Shown here: positions 8,932 to 16,813 of the stretch, piece after piece
Position numbering within the stretch: the first letter of the stretch is position 1
How the letters are laid out: the number at the start of each line of letters is the position of its first letter
Origin: Ruminococcaceae bacterium D5
GTDB taxonomy: Bacteria > Bacillota > Clostridia > Oscillospirales > Ruminococcaceae
Direction of reading: 5' to 3'
Assembly (NCBI GenBank): GCA_900113995.1
Contig: FORK01000006.1
Coordinates: 1 to 49,536, forward strand
Length of the DNA: 49,536 nucleotides
The notes under the pieces: generated by a model
Told to the model about the DNA's origin: nothing
What the model saw: the letters and a program-made list of their open reading frames with translations, nothing else
Database searches by the model: none
Program-made: the position numbers and the translations under genes

Positions 8932-9990
8932 TCAGCCTTCAAAACCAAAAGCCTTCTTGCACTCGGGGGTCAGCAGGGCGAGCTGTTCATCGATGACCGG
9001 CTTGGCAGCATCCTTGAAGGTCTGCAGCTCTTCGTCGGTCGGGACAGTGATCACGCAGCCGGCGTCAATGAACGCCTGCTTGCAGATATCTTCCTGATCG
9101 TACATATACTGGCGGCCGTAAAGGGCGGCTTCACGGGCGCAGTCGGCAATGAGCTTCTGGGTGTCCGCATTCCACTTGTTCCACTCGTTCATGTTGGCAA
9201 GGAAATCATAGGCGGAGCAGAAAACGCCGCACTCGGTGACATACTTCTGCACTTCCTGCATGCTGGCGGAATAGAGGGTCTGGTAGCCGTTGGTGTTGCC
9301 GTCAACGGTGCCGGTCTGCAGAGCGGAGTAAAGCTCGCTCCAGCTCATATTGACCGGGTCGGCCCCGAAGGCGCGCTGCAGCTTCATCTGGGTGTCGCCG
9401 TAGGCGCGCATTTTGAGGTTGGCCATGTCTGCAACGGTTTTGACCTCACGCTTGTTGTTGGCGAGATGCTGCAGGCCGTTGGGGAAGGTGTCCAAGCGCT
9501 TGATGCCGTACTTCTCATAGACGGTGTTGATGTAAGCGCCGGCTTCGCCGTCCATCTTCGAATAGAGGTCCTCATAGTCCTTGTAGGCAAAGGGAACGCC
9601 GCCGGCGTAAAAGTCGTTGTCAACAACGTTGAAGGAGGTCTGGGAGATAATCGCCATCTCAAAGGCGCCGCCGGCGATCATCATCTCGACGTGGCGCTGC
9701 ATGTCGCCGCCGACGAGCTGGCAGTTCGGATAGCGGTCGATCTGCACAACGCCGCCGCTCTTTTCTTCGACCAGTTCTTCAAACTTGATGGCGGTGACGC
9801 CGTCCATGCCGGTGTCGCCGGTCGCATAGCTGAGCTTGAGGGTCAGCTTATCATACTGGGGGCCGCCCGCAGTGCTGCCGGAGGCCGCGGGGGCCGCGGA
9901 GGAGGCAGGGGCTGCGCTCGAGGAGCCGCCGCAACCGGCGATGGCAAGGATCATCGTCAGGGCTAACAGAGCAGAAACGATTTTCTTCAT
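8932..9990 (-). CDS. dctP: TRAP transporter substrate-binding protein DctP (lipoprotein)
   Basis: A lipoprotein signal (MKKIVSALLALTMILAIAGC) and an Ala/Ser linker are followed by a DctP-type receptor of 352 residues. Recognisable blocks include FEELVEEKSGGVVQIDRYPN, MKMRAYGDTQ-like NLKMRAYGD, and WSELYSALQTGTVDGNTNGY, the last being the family hallmark near the ligand-binding arginine. The ATG at 9990 has AAAGGA eight bases upstream; an ATG nine bases earlier is less well placed. The gene is third in the operon, after the creatininase and nitrilase genes. The receptor selects the substrate outside the membrane. Confidence 0.94.
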   Translation of the reverse strand: MKKIVSALLALTMILAIAGCGGSSSAAPASSAAPAASGSTAGGPQYDKLTLKLSYATGDTGMDGVTAIKFEELVEEKSGGVVQIDRYPNCQLVGGDMQRHVEMMIAGGAFEMAIISQTSFNVVDNDFYAGGVPFAYKDYEDLYSKMDGEAGAYINTVYEKYGIKRLDTFPNGLQHLANNKREVKTVADMANLKMRAYGDTQMKLQRAFGADPVNMSWSELYSALQTGTVDGNTNGYQTLYSASMQEVQKYVTECGVFCSAYDFLANMNEWNKWNADTQKLIADCAREAALYGRQYMYDQEDICKQAFIDAGCVITVPTDEELQTFKDAAKPVIDEQLALLTPECKKAFGFEG

Positions 9991-10024
9991 GTGAGTCATC
10001 CTTTCATTACGTTACAAAGACAGC

Positions 10025-10855
10025 TTACAGGGTATAGATATCGGGCCTTCTGCAGTTCCAGGTGGCAACCCGGCCGCGGATCTCCTTCTGATGCTGCATG
10101 TCGAGGGTCGCGTAGACAATATCCCGGCGGCCCAGCGCCGACGCGGTGACGATTCCCCAAGGGTCCACCACCATCGAGCGTCCAAACGGGTTCTCGGTCC
10201 CGCCGCAGATGCTGCCGAACTGATTGACCGCGCAGGTCCAGGTCAGATTCAGCAGCGCGGTGGACTGCACCAGCAGATCCCAGTGATCGGTTCTGGGCGG
10301 GAGCGGCGACCCCGTCGGAAAGCTCGCCGCACAGAAGATGATATCCGCCCCTTGCAGCACCATGCTGCGGGGCTGTTCGGGGAAACGCAGGTCAAAGCAG
10401 ACCATCAGGCCGATCCGGCCAAAATCGGTATCGAAGACGCCCAGCTTGTCCCCCGGCACCGCTGCGTCGGATTCTCGGATGCCGATGGCGTCCATCAGAT
10501 GAACCTTGGAATAGGAGCCGGCCACTTCGCCGGAACGATCGATGAGGGCACAGGTGTTCTTAACCTTTTCGCCGCAGGTTTCGGCAAAGCTGCCGGGAAT
10601 CAGATTGACCCCAAACCGCCGCGCCTGCTTCTTCATCTCGGTGATGTAGCGTCCGTCCATCGTTTCGGAGTTGGCGCGCGCCTCCTCCAGAGAGAGGGCC
10701 TCGTAGTAGTTGTACTCCGGGAAGATAATCAGATCGAGCCCGGGGCAGTGCTCCGCCGCCTCCTCAATCATGGAAACGGTCTCGGCGATGTTCTGCTCCT
10801 TTGAGCCGGTCACCCCCCGCTGACAGAGGGCGACTTTGACAAAGCGTTTCACCAC
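10025..10855 (-). CDS. carbon-nitrogen hydrolase (nitrilase superfamily), second copy
   Basis: The 276-residue enzyme carries the Glu-Lys-Cys triad: Glu47 in IIFPEYNYY, Lys117 in YSKVHLMD and Cys153 in LMVCFDLRFPE. It is clearly divergent from the other nitrilase-family protein of this operon (6210-7022), so the two are unlikely to be redundant. The start is a GTG with AAGGAG about ten bases before it. It lies 24 bases downstream of the creatininase-family gene and 34 bases upstream of DctP. Amide, carbamoyl-amino acid or ureido substrates are all possible. Confidence 0.92.
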   Translation of the reverse strand: MVKRFVKVALCQRGVTGSKEQNIAETVSMIEEAAEHCPGLDLIIFPEYNYYEALSLEEARANSETMDGRYITEMKKQARRFGVNLIPGSFAETCGEKVKNTCALIDRSGEVAGSYSKVHLMDAIGIRESDAAVPGDKLGVFDTDFGRIGLMVCFDLRFPEQPRSMVLQGADIIFCAASFPTGSPLPPRTDHWDLLVQSTALLNLTWTCAVNQFGSICGGTENPFGRSMVVDPWGIVTASALGRRDIVYATLDMQHQKEIRGRVATWNCRRPDIYTL

Positions 10856-10879
10856 GATTGGTTCACTCCTTGCTGCGTC

Positions 10880-11608
10880 TTATTTCTCCATGAAGTTCTG
10901 AATGTAGTCGGCAATGTTGGCGACGCCGCGCTCGACGGTGATTCTGCCCTTTTCAGCGGTGCCCTTGGTGCCGTCGCCCAGCGTGCCGGTGTCGGTATGC
11001 TCGGCGTACTTCACGCAGTTGACGATTCCGGGCCACTTGTTCACAAAGGGGGTGTTGGTCGAAGCGGCAACTTCCATATGGACCAGCTCGGGGAAGAGGT
11101 ACAGCAGAACCGAGGTGCCGGCTTCCGCAGCGTGGCCGTGGGGGTTGGAGCTTTCCCACAGGTCGGAAGTGAAGCTGGGGATATACTGCCACCAGCCGAT
11201 CTGGCCGTACTTGATTCCGTGCTTGAGCTGCGCATCGACAAGGACTTCTGTGAGGGGCTGGGTGTTGTGCAGGTGGGTGTTTACCACGAAGAAGTTCTTG
11301 AATCCGAGGCGGACAAACTCATCGATCATCTCTCTGTAGACCGCGGTGAGGGTGGCGGCGGAGATGGCGATGGTGCCGGGGAAGCTGGTCAGGCTCTTGG
11401 ACTGGCCAATTTCAACGCAGGGGGCGACGATGCCGTTGACCTTCTCGGCAACCAGTTCGGCAACCTTCTTCGCAACGAGGATATCGCTGCCCAGCGGGAG
11501 ATGACGTCCATAGACCTCACAGGCGCCAGAAGGGATGATGATTGTCTTTGCAGTCTTGCTGCGCTCCGCGAACTCAGACCAGCTCATGTCTCTCAGATTG
11601 TATACCAT
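10880..11608 (-). CDS. creatininase-family amidohydrolase
   Basis: The 242-residue protein has the creatininase-family metal site: SGACEVYGRHLPLGSDI near residues 27-43 (Glu31, His36 and Asp42 as likely ligands), VNTHLHN, and GHAAEAGTS with a conserved Glu. Family members open cyclic amides (creatinine to creatine) or hydrolyse formamides and peptides bound to metals. I chose the ATG at 11608 because AAGGAG sits eight bases upstream. It is the first gene of the operon and is read from a sigma-54 promoter at 11661-11676. Followed by two nitrilase-type hydrolases, it could perform the ring-opening step of a cyclic amide pathway; that is inference. Confidence 0.88.
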   Translation of the reverse strand: MVYNLRDMSWSEFAERSKTAKTIIIPSGACEVYGRHLPLGSDILVAKKVAELVAEKVNGIVAPCVEIGQSKSLTSFPGTIAISAATLTAVYREMIDEFVRLGFKNFFVVNTHLHNTQPLTEVLVDAQLKHGIKYGQIGWWQYIPSFTSDLWESSNPHGHAAEAGTSVLLYLFPELVHMEVAASTNTPFVNKWPGIVNCVKYAEHTDTGTLGDGTKGTAEKGRITVERGVANIADYIQNFMEK

Positions 11609-11660
11609 AGTAAAATCTCCTTTCTCTTCCACGCGTTTTGCGTGTCTGATCAGGATATAA

Positions 11661-11676
11661 AGCAAATCTCACGCCA
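11661..11676 (-). promoter_or_regulatory. sigma-54 (-24/-12) promoter of the creatininase operon
   Basis: On the minus strand the sequence TGGCGTGAGATTTGCT matches the RpoN consensus TGGCACRNNNNTTGCW at all defined bases except AC to GT, and keeps the essential GG-N10-GC spacing. It places the start point near 11650, about 40 bases before the ATG with its ribosome binding site. An RpoN-dependent activator is encoded 1.2 kb upstream at 12806-14593. Confidence 0.8.
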
Positions 11677-11751
11677 GGCTAACATTTTTTCTGCAATTTT
11701 GTCGAAATGTCTGTTTTGATTATTAAAAATTATTCAAGTCCGCCAAAGAAT

Positions 11752-11861
11752 TTCTCAAAAATTCGAAAAGATGCTTCTGCTCTTCAAAAGGGGCAGCGGC
11801 GGTTTTTCTCATTTTTGAGATTATTCGCAAAATCAGGAAATTTAATTCTCAATATTGAGAA
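11752..11861. promoter_or_regulatory. three dyad sites TTCTCA-N4-TGAGAA: probable activator binding sites
   Basis: Site S3 at 11846-11861 is a perfect 16-base dyad (TTCTCA ATAT TGAGAA). S2 at 11806-11821 matches 11 of the 12 arm bases (TTCTCA TTTT TGAGAT), and S1 at 11752-11767 is weaker (TTCTCA AAAA TTCGAA). They lie roughly 110, 165 and 205 bases upstream of the predicted start point, the usual zone for sigma-54 activator sites. The same dyad recurs upstream of the other sigma-54 promoter in this window. Confidence 0.7.
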
Positions 11862-11880
11862 CTGCTTTCGGCCGCCCCGG

Positions 11881-12591
11881 TCACCGGCAAAGCACCTTCC
11901 CGTAGAGAACGGGCGCCGCAAAAGCCGCGGGAACCGCCGCGGCGAAAAAAGCAGAAGCCCGCCCCGTCACCGACGCAAAGATCAAAACGCCCAGTCCGGC
12001 CGCCATCCAAAGGCAGGCGGCGAGGCGATGAACCGCCGCCCAGACGCGGCAATCCGCTTCGAGGAAGGAAAAATGCAGGGCAACGGTGGAGGTCTGCGGA
12101 CAATCCATCATGTGTCCGCCGAGCAGGAGCAGCGCCAGCCCAATCCCGCAGGAAGCGGCAAACGGCGGGGGAAGCGGCTGGTTCGCCGCCCTGTAGATAA
12201 AAAGATTGGCAAGGCCGGTCGACAGAACGGGAAAGCCCCAGCGTCCAAACAGCCGGACAAAGGTTTTCGGCAGCGTCATTCTCTGTTGGTTGAGGTAAAG
12301 CTGGATGTGGACAATCAGGTTCAGAAGGCACATAAGTCCGGGGATTCCGAACACCACCAAAGCGCGGGGCATCGAATCGTCCCGTCCGTCCATCCGGGTG
12401 ATCCCCGTCTCGACAATTTCGGGGATGCTTTCCCACAGGCGGACGCCCGTGATCATCGGCAGGGCGCAGGCAATCATCGTCACAGCAAACAGAATGAAAG
12501 CCTTTTCCCGGGAAACATGCCTGCCGAACAGGCGGGCTGCCTGCGCTTGAGCTTCGCCGGTCATAGGGATCGCTTTTTTATTCTGGCTCAT
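11881..12591 (-). CDS. SdpI-like integral membrane protein
   Basis: The 236-residue protein has about six membrane segments. The first half resembles DUF1648/SdpI proteins (ALVVFGIPGLMCLLNLIVHI) and the second half has the SdpI-type block VWAAVHRLAACLWMAAGL, matching the usual W-x2-THRLAGxLW pattern with some changes. SdpI of Bacillus gives immunity to a killing peptide and also acts in signalling, but most family members are uncharacterised. It is read in the same direction as the sigma-54 activator, 214 bases downstream of that gene, and its 3' end lies beside the activator-site cluster. There is a GGAGG but at a long distance (13 bases) from the ATG, so the start is less certain. Confidence 0.6.
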   Translation of the reverse strand: MSQNKKAIPMTGEAQAQAARLFGRHVSREKAFILFAVTMIACALPMITGVRLWESIPEIVETGITRMDGRDDSMPRALVVFGIPGLMCLLNLIVHIQLYLNQQRMTLPKTFVRLFGRWGFPVLSTGLANLFIYRAANQPLPPPFAASCGIGLALLLLGGHMMDCPQTSTVALHFSFLEADCRVWAAVHRLAACLWMAAGLGVLIFASVTGRASAFFAAAVPAAFAAPVLYGKVLCR

Positions 12592-12805
12592 CGAATTTAT
12601 GATGCCTCCTCTTATTCATTGGGCTTTTCTGTCTGCGCAGGCGGAGAGCGCGGCCGCCGCCGGTCCCCACCTCCGGACGCCGAAGCATTTTCTCTTGCCA
12701 TGGAGACTTCTTTTCCTCATTTTCCAAAATTCCATATATGCAGCCGCCGCACATATCAGGAAAGAGACCGGGGCTTTTTTGCAGCCGGAAAACGCATCTC
12801 GTTAT

Positions 12806-14593
12806 CTATCCTCTGCGCTGCGCCGGGTCGGCGCCCTCCATTTTCCGGTAGTACGAGGCCACGCTGATTCCCAGCTTGGAACAGATTTTGCGGATCTGCT
12901 TCAGGGTGGGACAGCCATTGTACCGCGCATTCATCTGGGTCAAAACCTGCAGTTCGCAGTCCCGCACGATTTCCTTGAGCGTCCTGTCCTCCGCGTCGGG
13001 AGCAGCCGGAGCGGAGGGTCCCGGCGCGCCGCGGCTCCCGCACTGAATCCGCTGCGGAATGTTCTCAAAGGAAAGCGTCTGAGAATGCTCAAAGTTCATC
13101 ATATATTCGATGCAGTTTTCCAGCTCCCGGACATTGCCGGGCCAGCCGTACTGCTGCAGGAAACGCTGCGCTCCCGCCTCAATGCCGGTGATATTCCGGT
13201 CGAGCTTCTGATTGTATTTTTCGATGAAATAGTCAATGAGAAGCGGAATATCCTCCCGCCGTTCACGCAGCGGCGGAATCCGCAGGGTAATGACGCTCAG
13301 GCGGTAATAGAGATCCTCCCGGAATTCGCCGCGGACGATGAGCTGTTCAAGATTCTTGTTGGTCGCCGCAATGATGTGTACATCCACCGAGACCAGGTGG
13401 CTGCTGCCGATTCGGTCGATCTGCCGGTCGGTAAGCACCCGCAGGACCTTGGCCTGCAGATAGAGCGGCATGTCCCCGATTTCGTCAAGAAACAGGGTGC
13501 CGGTGTCGGCGAGCATGAACTTGCCGATTCGTCCGCCCCGCTTGGCGCCGGTAAACGCCCCTTCCTCGTAACCGAAAAGCTCGCTTTCCAGCAGCGTTTC
13601 GGGGATGGCGGCGCAGTTGACCGTCACAAAGGGGCGGGAACGTCTCGGCCCGCTTGCGTGGATGGTGCGCGCAATGACCTCTTTGCCGGTGCCGCTTTCC
13701 CCGAGCAGCAAAATATTGGACGAGTTCTGAGACACCGTTTGAATCTGCTCCTTGAGCGCCAGCATCTGCGGATTGCGGGTCACCAAATCAAAGGGGAAGC
13801 TGACGGTGTCGTGCTGGATGATGGTGTCCTGCAGAGCCGAAAAGGGATTGACGATGCAGAGCGCATCCTCCGCGTCGTCGGGGACGGGGCGCACCGTAAG
13901 GGTCAGGTGGTGGCGGCGCCCGCCCTGCCGGAAGGTCAGCTCCTTTTCCATAACGGTCTGGCTCCGCAATGCCTGACCGACTACCGCGACGATCTCCTCG
14001 AGGCACCGCCCATAAACAGCGCGATCCTGATCCACACACAGAAGGTGCCGGGCCCGTTTGTTGATCTGCAGCACCTCCCCGTCCCTGCTGCAAAGGAGCA
14101 TTCCTCCCTTCACCGCCTCAAAAACACCGGAAAGCTGCGCGTTGCGGGTTCTCACCAGATGCAGAAGCCGTTCCTGCTCGAGCTTGGCAGAAATCAGGTC
14201 GGCGGTCTTCTCCAGATAGCCCAGCAGGCTCTCCTCCTTTTCGAGAAGGATCTTCTGCTGCCGGGCGGTGAAGGAGGCCACGACAATCACCCCCTCCACG
14301 CTGCCCCCCAGGATAATGGGATAGAGGAGGATCGAATAATAAATCGGTTCGTCCGTAACGCTGAAGGGGCGGGAGGTCGTGTCCCGGACTGCGAGGGGCT
14401 CCCCGCTCTGCATCACCTGAAGGGTATAGCTGCGCTCCCAGTTGTCCTCCTCATTGGCTCTTCCTCTGAAGCGCCCCGTGCCCGATATACGCAGCATCGG
14501 GTCGGTATTGATGATGGTAAGCTCGAGATCCAGAACCGCGGCAAAGGAATCAACAACGTCATCCAAAAATGCTTTCAGGTCAAGAAGATCCAT
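12806..14593 (-). CDS. sigma-54-dependent transcriptional activator (EBP) with GAF/PAS-like sensor region
   Basis: The 595-residue protein has three parts. Residues 1-150 form a GAF-like region ending in a coiled coil, and about 150-250 look like a PAS domain. The AAA+ domain follows, with Walker A GESGTGKE at 298-305, the sigma-54 contact loop GAFTGA at 345-350, Walker B LFLDEIGD at 367-374 and [10 protein letters not shown] near 410. A Fis-type helix-turn-helix is at about 560-586 ([20 protein letters not shown]). There is no response-regulator receiver, so it likely senses a small molecule directly. It lies between two transcription units that each carry a -24/-12 promoter and shared dyad sites, and it is their probable activator. 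Confidence 0.95.
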   Translation of the reverse strand: MDLLDLKAFLDDVVDSFAAVLDLELTIINTDPMLRISGTGRFRGRANEEDNWERSYTLQVMQSGEPLAVRDTTSRPFSVTDEPIYYSILLYPIILGGSVEGVIVVASFTARQQKILLEKEESLLGYLEKTADLISAKLEQERLLHLVRTRNAQLSGVFEAVKGGMLLCSRDGEVLQINKRARHLLCVDQDRAVYGRCLEEIVAVVGQALRSQTVMEKELTFRQGGRRHHLTLTVRPVPDDAEDALCIVNPFSALQDTIIQHDTVSFPFDLVTRNPQMLALKEQIQTVSQNSSNILLLGESGTGKEVIARTIHASGPRRSRPFVTVNCAAIPETLLESELFGYEEGAFTGAKRGGRIGKFMLADTGTLFLDEIGDMPLYLQAKVLRVLTDRQIDRIGSSHLVSVDVHIIAATNKNLEQLIVRGEFREDLYYRLSVITLRIPPLRERREDIPLLIDYFIEKYNQKLDRNITGIEAGAQRFLQQYGWPGNVRELENCIEYMMNFEHSQTLSFENIPQRIQCGSRGAPGPSAPAAPDAEDRTLKEIVRDCELQVLTQMNARYNGCPTLKQIRKICSKLGISVASYYRKMEGADPAQRRG

Positions 14594-14669
14594 TTTCTTC
14601 CCCCGATCGTAGTTTTATTCAGTGTAGCATAAACAACAGTACCGGCGCAAGCGGACCGGATACCGCCGT

Positions 14670-15587
14670 CTAATCGAAGCGCGTCAGGATGATAACCGCA
14701 GCCAGAATTGCCAGAACCCCCAGGCCGGTGCGCAGGCCGAACGGTTCGGAGTAGATGGCGATTCCCACCGCAAGGCTGGTAATCGGCTCAAAGGTCGAAA
14801 GAATCGACGCCCGCTGCGGCCCGACAATCCGCACCCCGATCTGGAACAGGATGCTGGCGCTCTGTGAAAAAACCATCAGGACCACAAGGTTGCAGAACCA
14901 GCCCAGCGGCGTCATCGAGACGAAGAGCTCCCCGGTGAACACTCCGTAGAGAGCCTGTCCCACAAAGGAGAACAGCGCCAGCCAGAAGGCCAGCACCAGC
15001 GAGGGAAGATTCCCCAGCCCGCTCTGGTCGAGATAGATGATATAAAACGAGTAGGTAATCCCCGAGAGAAATGCCAGCAGAACGCCCGCCGCATTTCCCG
15101 ACTGGCCCGGCGTATAAAACATCAGGATTCCAGCGGAACAGAGGGCAACACACAGCACCTTGACTCCGGAAAGGGGCGCATGGCAGAACAGCACGCAGCC
15201 CAGAAGGGTAAACACCGGGTAGACAAAGTGGATGGTGGTGGCCATGCCGGAGGAAATAAAATAATAGGAGCTGGACAGCAGCAGCGGTGTGCTGGCAAAG
15301 CCCAGTGCGAGCATCACCATCCGGCGCATCTGCCGGCGGCTCAGTCTGACCGAAACGCCCTTATGCCGCAGAAAACCCCACAGAAGGGGGGCAATGAGGG
15401 AGTTGCGGATTGCCGCCGCGCTGACGGCGTTGCCGCCGCTGGCATAGATCGTTTTGGTAATGACGGGGATACAGCCGAAAATGACGGCTGACAGAATTAC
15501 GAACAGAATCCCCTGCAAATCCTTCGGCCGGCTGTCCGCTGCCGCCGCGGGACGAGCAGCCGCCCTAAACATGGGACAGGCGAACAT
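14670..15587 (-). CDS. EamA-family (DMT superfamily) transporter
   Basis: From KDLQGILFVILSAVIFG onward the protein shows ten hydrophobic segments arranged as two EamA repeats, with TKTIYASGGNAVSAAAIRNS after TM1 and LSTFEPITSLAVGIAIYSEP near the end. Such carriers move amino acids, nucleosides or other metabolites. The start is unclear. The frame is closed at 15695, and available starts are TTG at 15659, ATG at 15587 (used here) and ATG at 15572, none with a convincing ribosome binding site. A strong GAGGAGG site instead precedes an ATG at 15696 in another frame. A consensus sigma-54 promoter and three dyad sites lie upstream, placing the gene in the same regulon as the amidohydrolase operon. 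Confidence 0.85.
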   Translation of the reverse strand: MFACPMFRAAARPAAAADSRPKDLQGILFVILSAVIFGCIPVITKTIYASGGNAVSAAAIRNSLIAPLLWGFLRHKGVSVRLSRRQMRRMVMLALGFASTPLLLSSSYYFISSGMATTIHFVYPVFTLLGCVLFCHAPLSGVKVLCVALCSAGILMFYTPGQSGNAAGVLLAFLSGITYSFYIIYLDQSGLGNLPSLVLAFWLALFSFVGQALYGVFTGELFVSMTPLGWFCNLVVLMVFSQSASILFQIGVRIVGPQRASILSTFEPITSLAVGIAIYSEPFGLRTGLGVLAILAAVIILTRFD

Positions 15588-15696
15588 CCGCGTGCCTGTT
15601 CCGCATCGAAGCAAATCCGCCCTGCCGCTCCCCCGGAATGCGCCGGCTGCATCCGGCAAGAGCGGGACGGACCCCTCCCGGCCAAAGACATCTCAT
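15565..15696 (-). CDS. possible 43-codon leader ORF or misframed start of the EamA gene
   Basis: An ATG at 15696 has the best ribosome binding site of the transcript (GAGGAGG, eight bases upstream) but its frame ends after 43 codons, inside the EamA coding region. The peptide has no recognisable domain. Either it is a leader whose translation is coupled to the EamA gene, or a base is missing in this GC-rich stretch and the true EamA N-terminus starts here. The sequence alone does not decide. Confidence 0.3.
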   Translation of the reverse strand: MRCLWPGGVRPALAGCSRRIPGERQGGFASMRNRHADVRLSHV

Positions 15697-15780
15697 GATC
15701 GTTTCCTCCTCTTTTTCCATCGGGCGCCCGGCGTCTGCCGGACGGAAATTCAGGGATATCATTTCCCCTTTTCATTATTA

Positions 15781-15796
15781 AGCAAATTTTGTGCCA
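15781..15796 (-). promoter_or_regulatory. consensus sigma-54 promoter upstream of the EamA gene
   Basis: The minus strand reads TGGCACAAAATTTGCT, a full match to TGGCACRNNNNTTGCW including the GG-N10-GC spacing. The predicted start point is near 15770. It faces the EamA gene and is preceded by three copies of the dyad found at the creatininase operon. Confidence 0.9.
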
Positions 15797-15836
15797 TGGT
15801 CTTTTGCATCGGAAAGCGGGAATCTTCTTGCGATTT

Positions 15837-15904
15837 TTCTCATAATCGAGAAACATCACGCTCTTTTTCTTCTTATTTTTAAGAAATTTTCTCATATTTG
15901 ATAA
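15837..15904. promoter_or_regulatory. three TTCTCA-N4-TGAGAA-type dyads upstream of the EamA sigma-54 promoter
   Basis: T1 at 15837-15852 (TTCTCA TAAT CGAGAA) and T3 at 15889-15904 (TTCTCA TATT TGATAA) each match 11 of 12 arm bases. T2 at 15870-15885 (TTCTTA TTTT TAAGAA) is a perfect dyad with two symmetrical changes. Centres lie about 75, 108 and 127 bases upstream of the predicted start. These are probable binding sites of the neighbouring EBP. Confidence 0.72.
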
Positions 15905-15947
15905 CAGCAGCCTCTTCCCGTATGCGGACAGCCTTCCATCCCAGACC

Positions 15948-15984
15948 AAAGAGGCCCGGAAGCTTTTGTCTTCCGGGCCTCTTT
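15948..15984. terminator. 15-bp perfect hairpin with flanking A and T runs
   Basis: AAAGAGGCCCGGAAG at 15948-15962 pairs exactly with CTTCCGGGCCTCTTT at 15970-15984 around a seven-base loop. On the minus strand it follows the truncated lpd fragment, so it was probably that gene's terminator; it also insulates the EamA regulatory region. Confidence 0.7.
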
Positions 15985-16005
15985 GCGATGCGGAAAAAAT
16001 TTGTT

Positions 16006-16320
16006 TTAATTTTTGGTATGGACTGCCCGTCCCTCGGCGTGAAGGGCCGCCTCCCGCACCGTTTCGGTGACGGTGGGATGGGAGTGAATGGTTGTAATCA
16101 GCTCATCGAGGGTCGCCTCGAGCCGAAGCGCCAGCGCACCCTCGCTGATCAGATCGGTGGCGCGCGGTCCGATAATGTGCAGGCCGGGCACCTCCCGGTA
16201 CTTGCGGTCGGCGATAATTTTGACCAGGCCTTCGCCGCCGTTGAGGATCAGTGCCTTTCCGTTGGCGTTCATCGGGAATCTTCCGACGAGGTAATCAATC
16301 CCCTTTGCCCGGCACTGCTC
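16006..16320 (-). pseudogene. dihydrolipoamide dehydrogenase, C-terminal fragment only
   Basis: The frame encodes the last 100 or so residues of a dihydrolipoamide dehydrogenase: KGIDYLVGRFPMNANGK, then GLVKIIADRKYREVPGLHII and the dimerisation-domain block with TTIHSHPTVTETVREAALHA, which includes the His-Pro-Thr active-site motif. The FAD- and NAD-binding domains (about 350 residues, including the redox-active cysteines) are missing. Homology stops near 16320, where a fragment of an unrelated regulator begins on the opposite strand. An internal ATG at 16272 could still start an 88-residue peptide, but it cannot be an enzyme. Confidence 0.88.
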
Positions 16321-16687
16321 CCAGGCCGGTCAGGAGACCTTTGAGCTGTACCGCAAGGGCATCGATGTTCACCGCCTGCTCTACGCCGCGGCAAACAATC
16401 CGCAGTTTGAGAGAATCGGCCTCAACATGCCTGAACAGGAAAGCGTGTTCAGCTACCGCAGTCTGCTCAAGGACGACAGCCGGAGCCGGGATATGCACGA
16501 AGAGCATAAGAAGATCGCCAAATATGTAATCGAGCAGGACGCGGACCGTGCGAAAGAAGCTGCCCGCTTTCATATTCACAAGCTGATCGAACGTCTGCGG
16601 TCAGCCCAGCCGAACGTCACCTTTGACTCTCCGCTTAAGGGCAGCATACCCCTTCTGGCTCTTCAGCACAAGGAACCCATCAAATAA
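16319..16687 (+). pseudogene. GntR/FadR-type regulator, C-terminal FCD-domain fragment only
   Basis: In the plus-strand frame the translation from about 16319 reads as the second half of an FCD ligand-binding domain: FELYRKGIDVHRLLYAAANN, later MHEEHKKIAKYVIEQ and RFHIHKLIERL. These supply the histidines that usually bind a metal. The N-terminal winged helix and the first half of FCD are absent, and no start codon with a ribosome binding site precedes the fragment. It begins exactly where the oppositely oriented lpd fragment ends. The stop is at 16685-16687. Confidence 0.85.
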
Positions 16688-16731
16688 AGCCTCCATACAG
16701 CGGCAGTTTCCCCTCTTTGAATGCACAGGAC

Positions 16732-16780
16732 AAAAGCCGCCATACCATGGGATGAAGATTCCCACAGCATGGCGGCTTTT
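16732..16780. terminator. bidirectional intrinsic terminator
   Basis: AAAAGCCGCCAT at 16732-16743 pairs with ATGGCGGCTTTT at 16769-16780, with A and T runs on either side. It terminates the sugar-acid operon on the minus strand, just after the 2-hydroxyacid dehydrogenase stop at 16814, and transcription from the left on the plus strand. Confidence 0.8.
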
Positions 16781-16813
16781 TGCCGCTGTCCGGCCCCTCA
16801 TCCGGCGGGCGCT

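Noticed and set aside
12592-12805. Possible sigma-54 promoter before the SdpI-like gene (TGGCAAGAGAAAATGCTT on the minus strand)
   Set aside because: The GG to GC spacing is 11 rather than the required 10 bases, and no matching dyads lie upstream.
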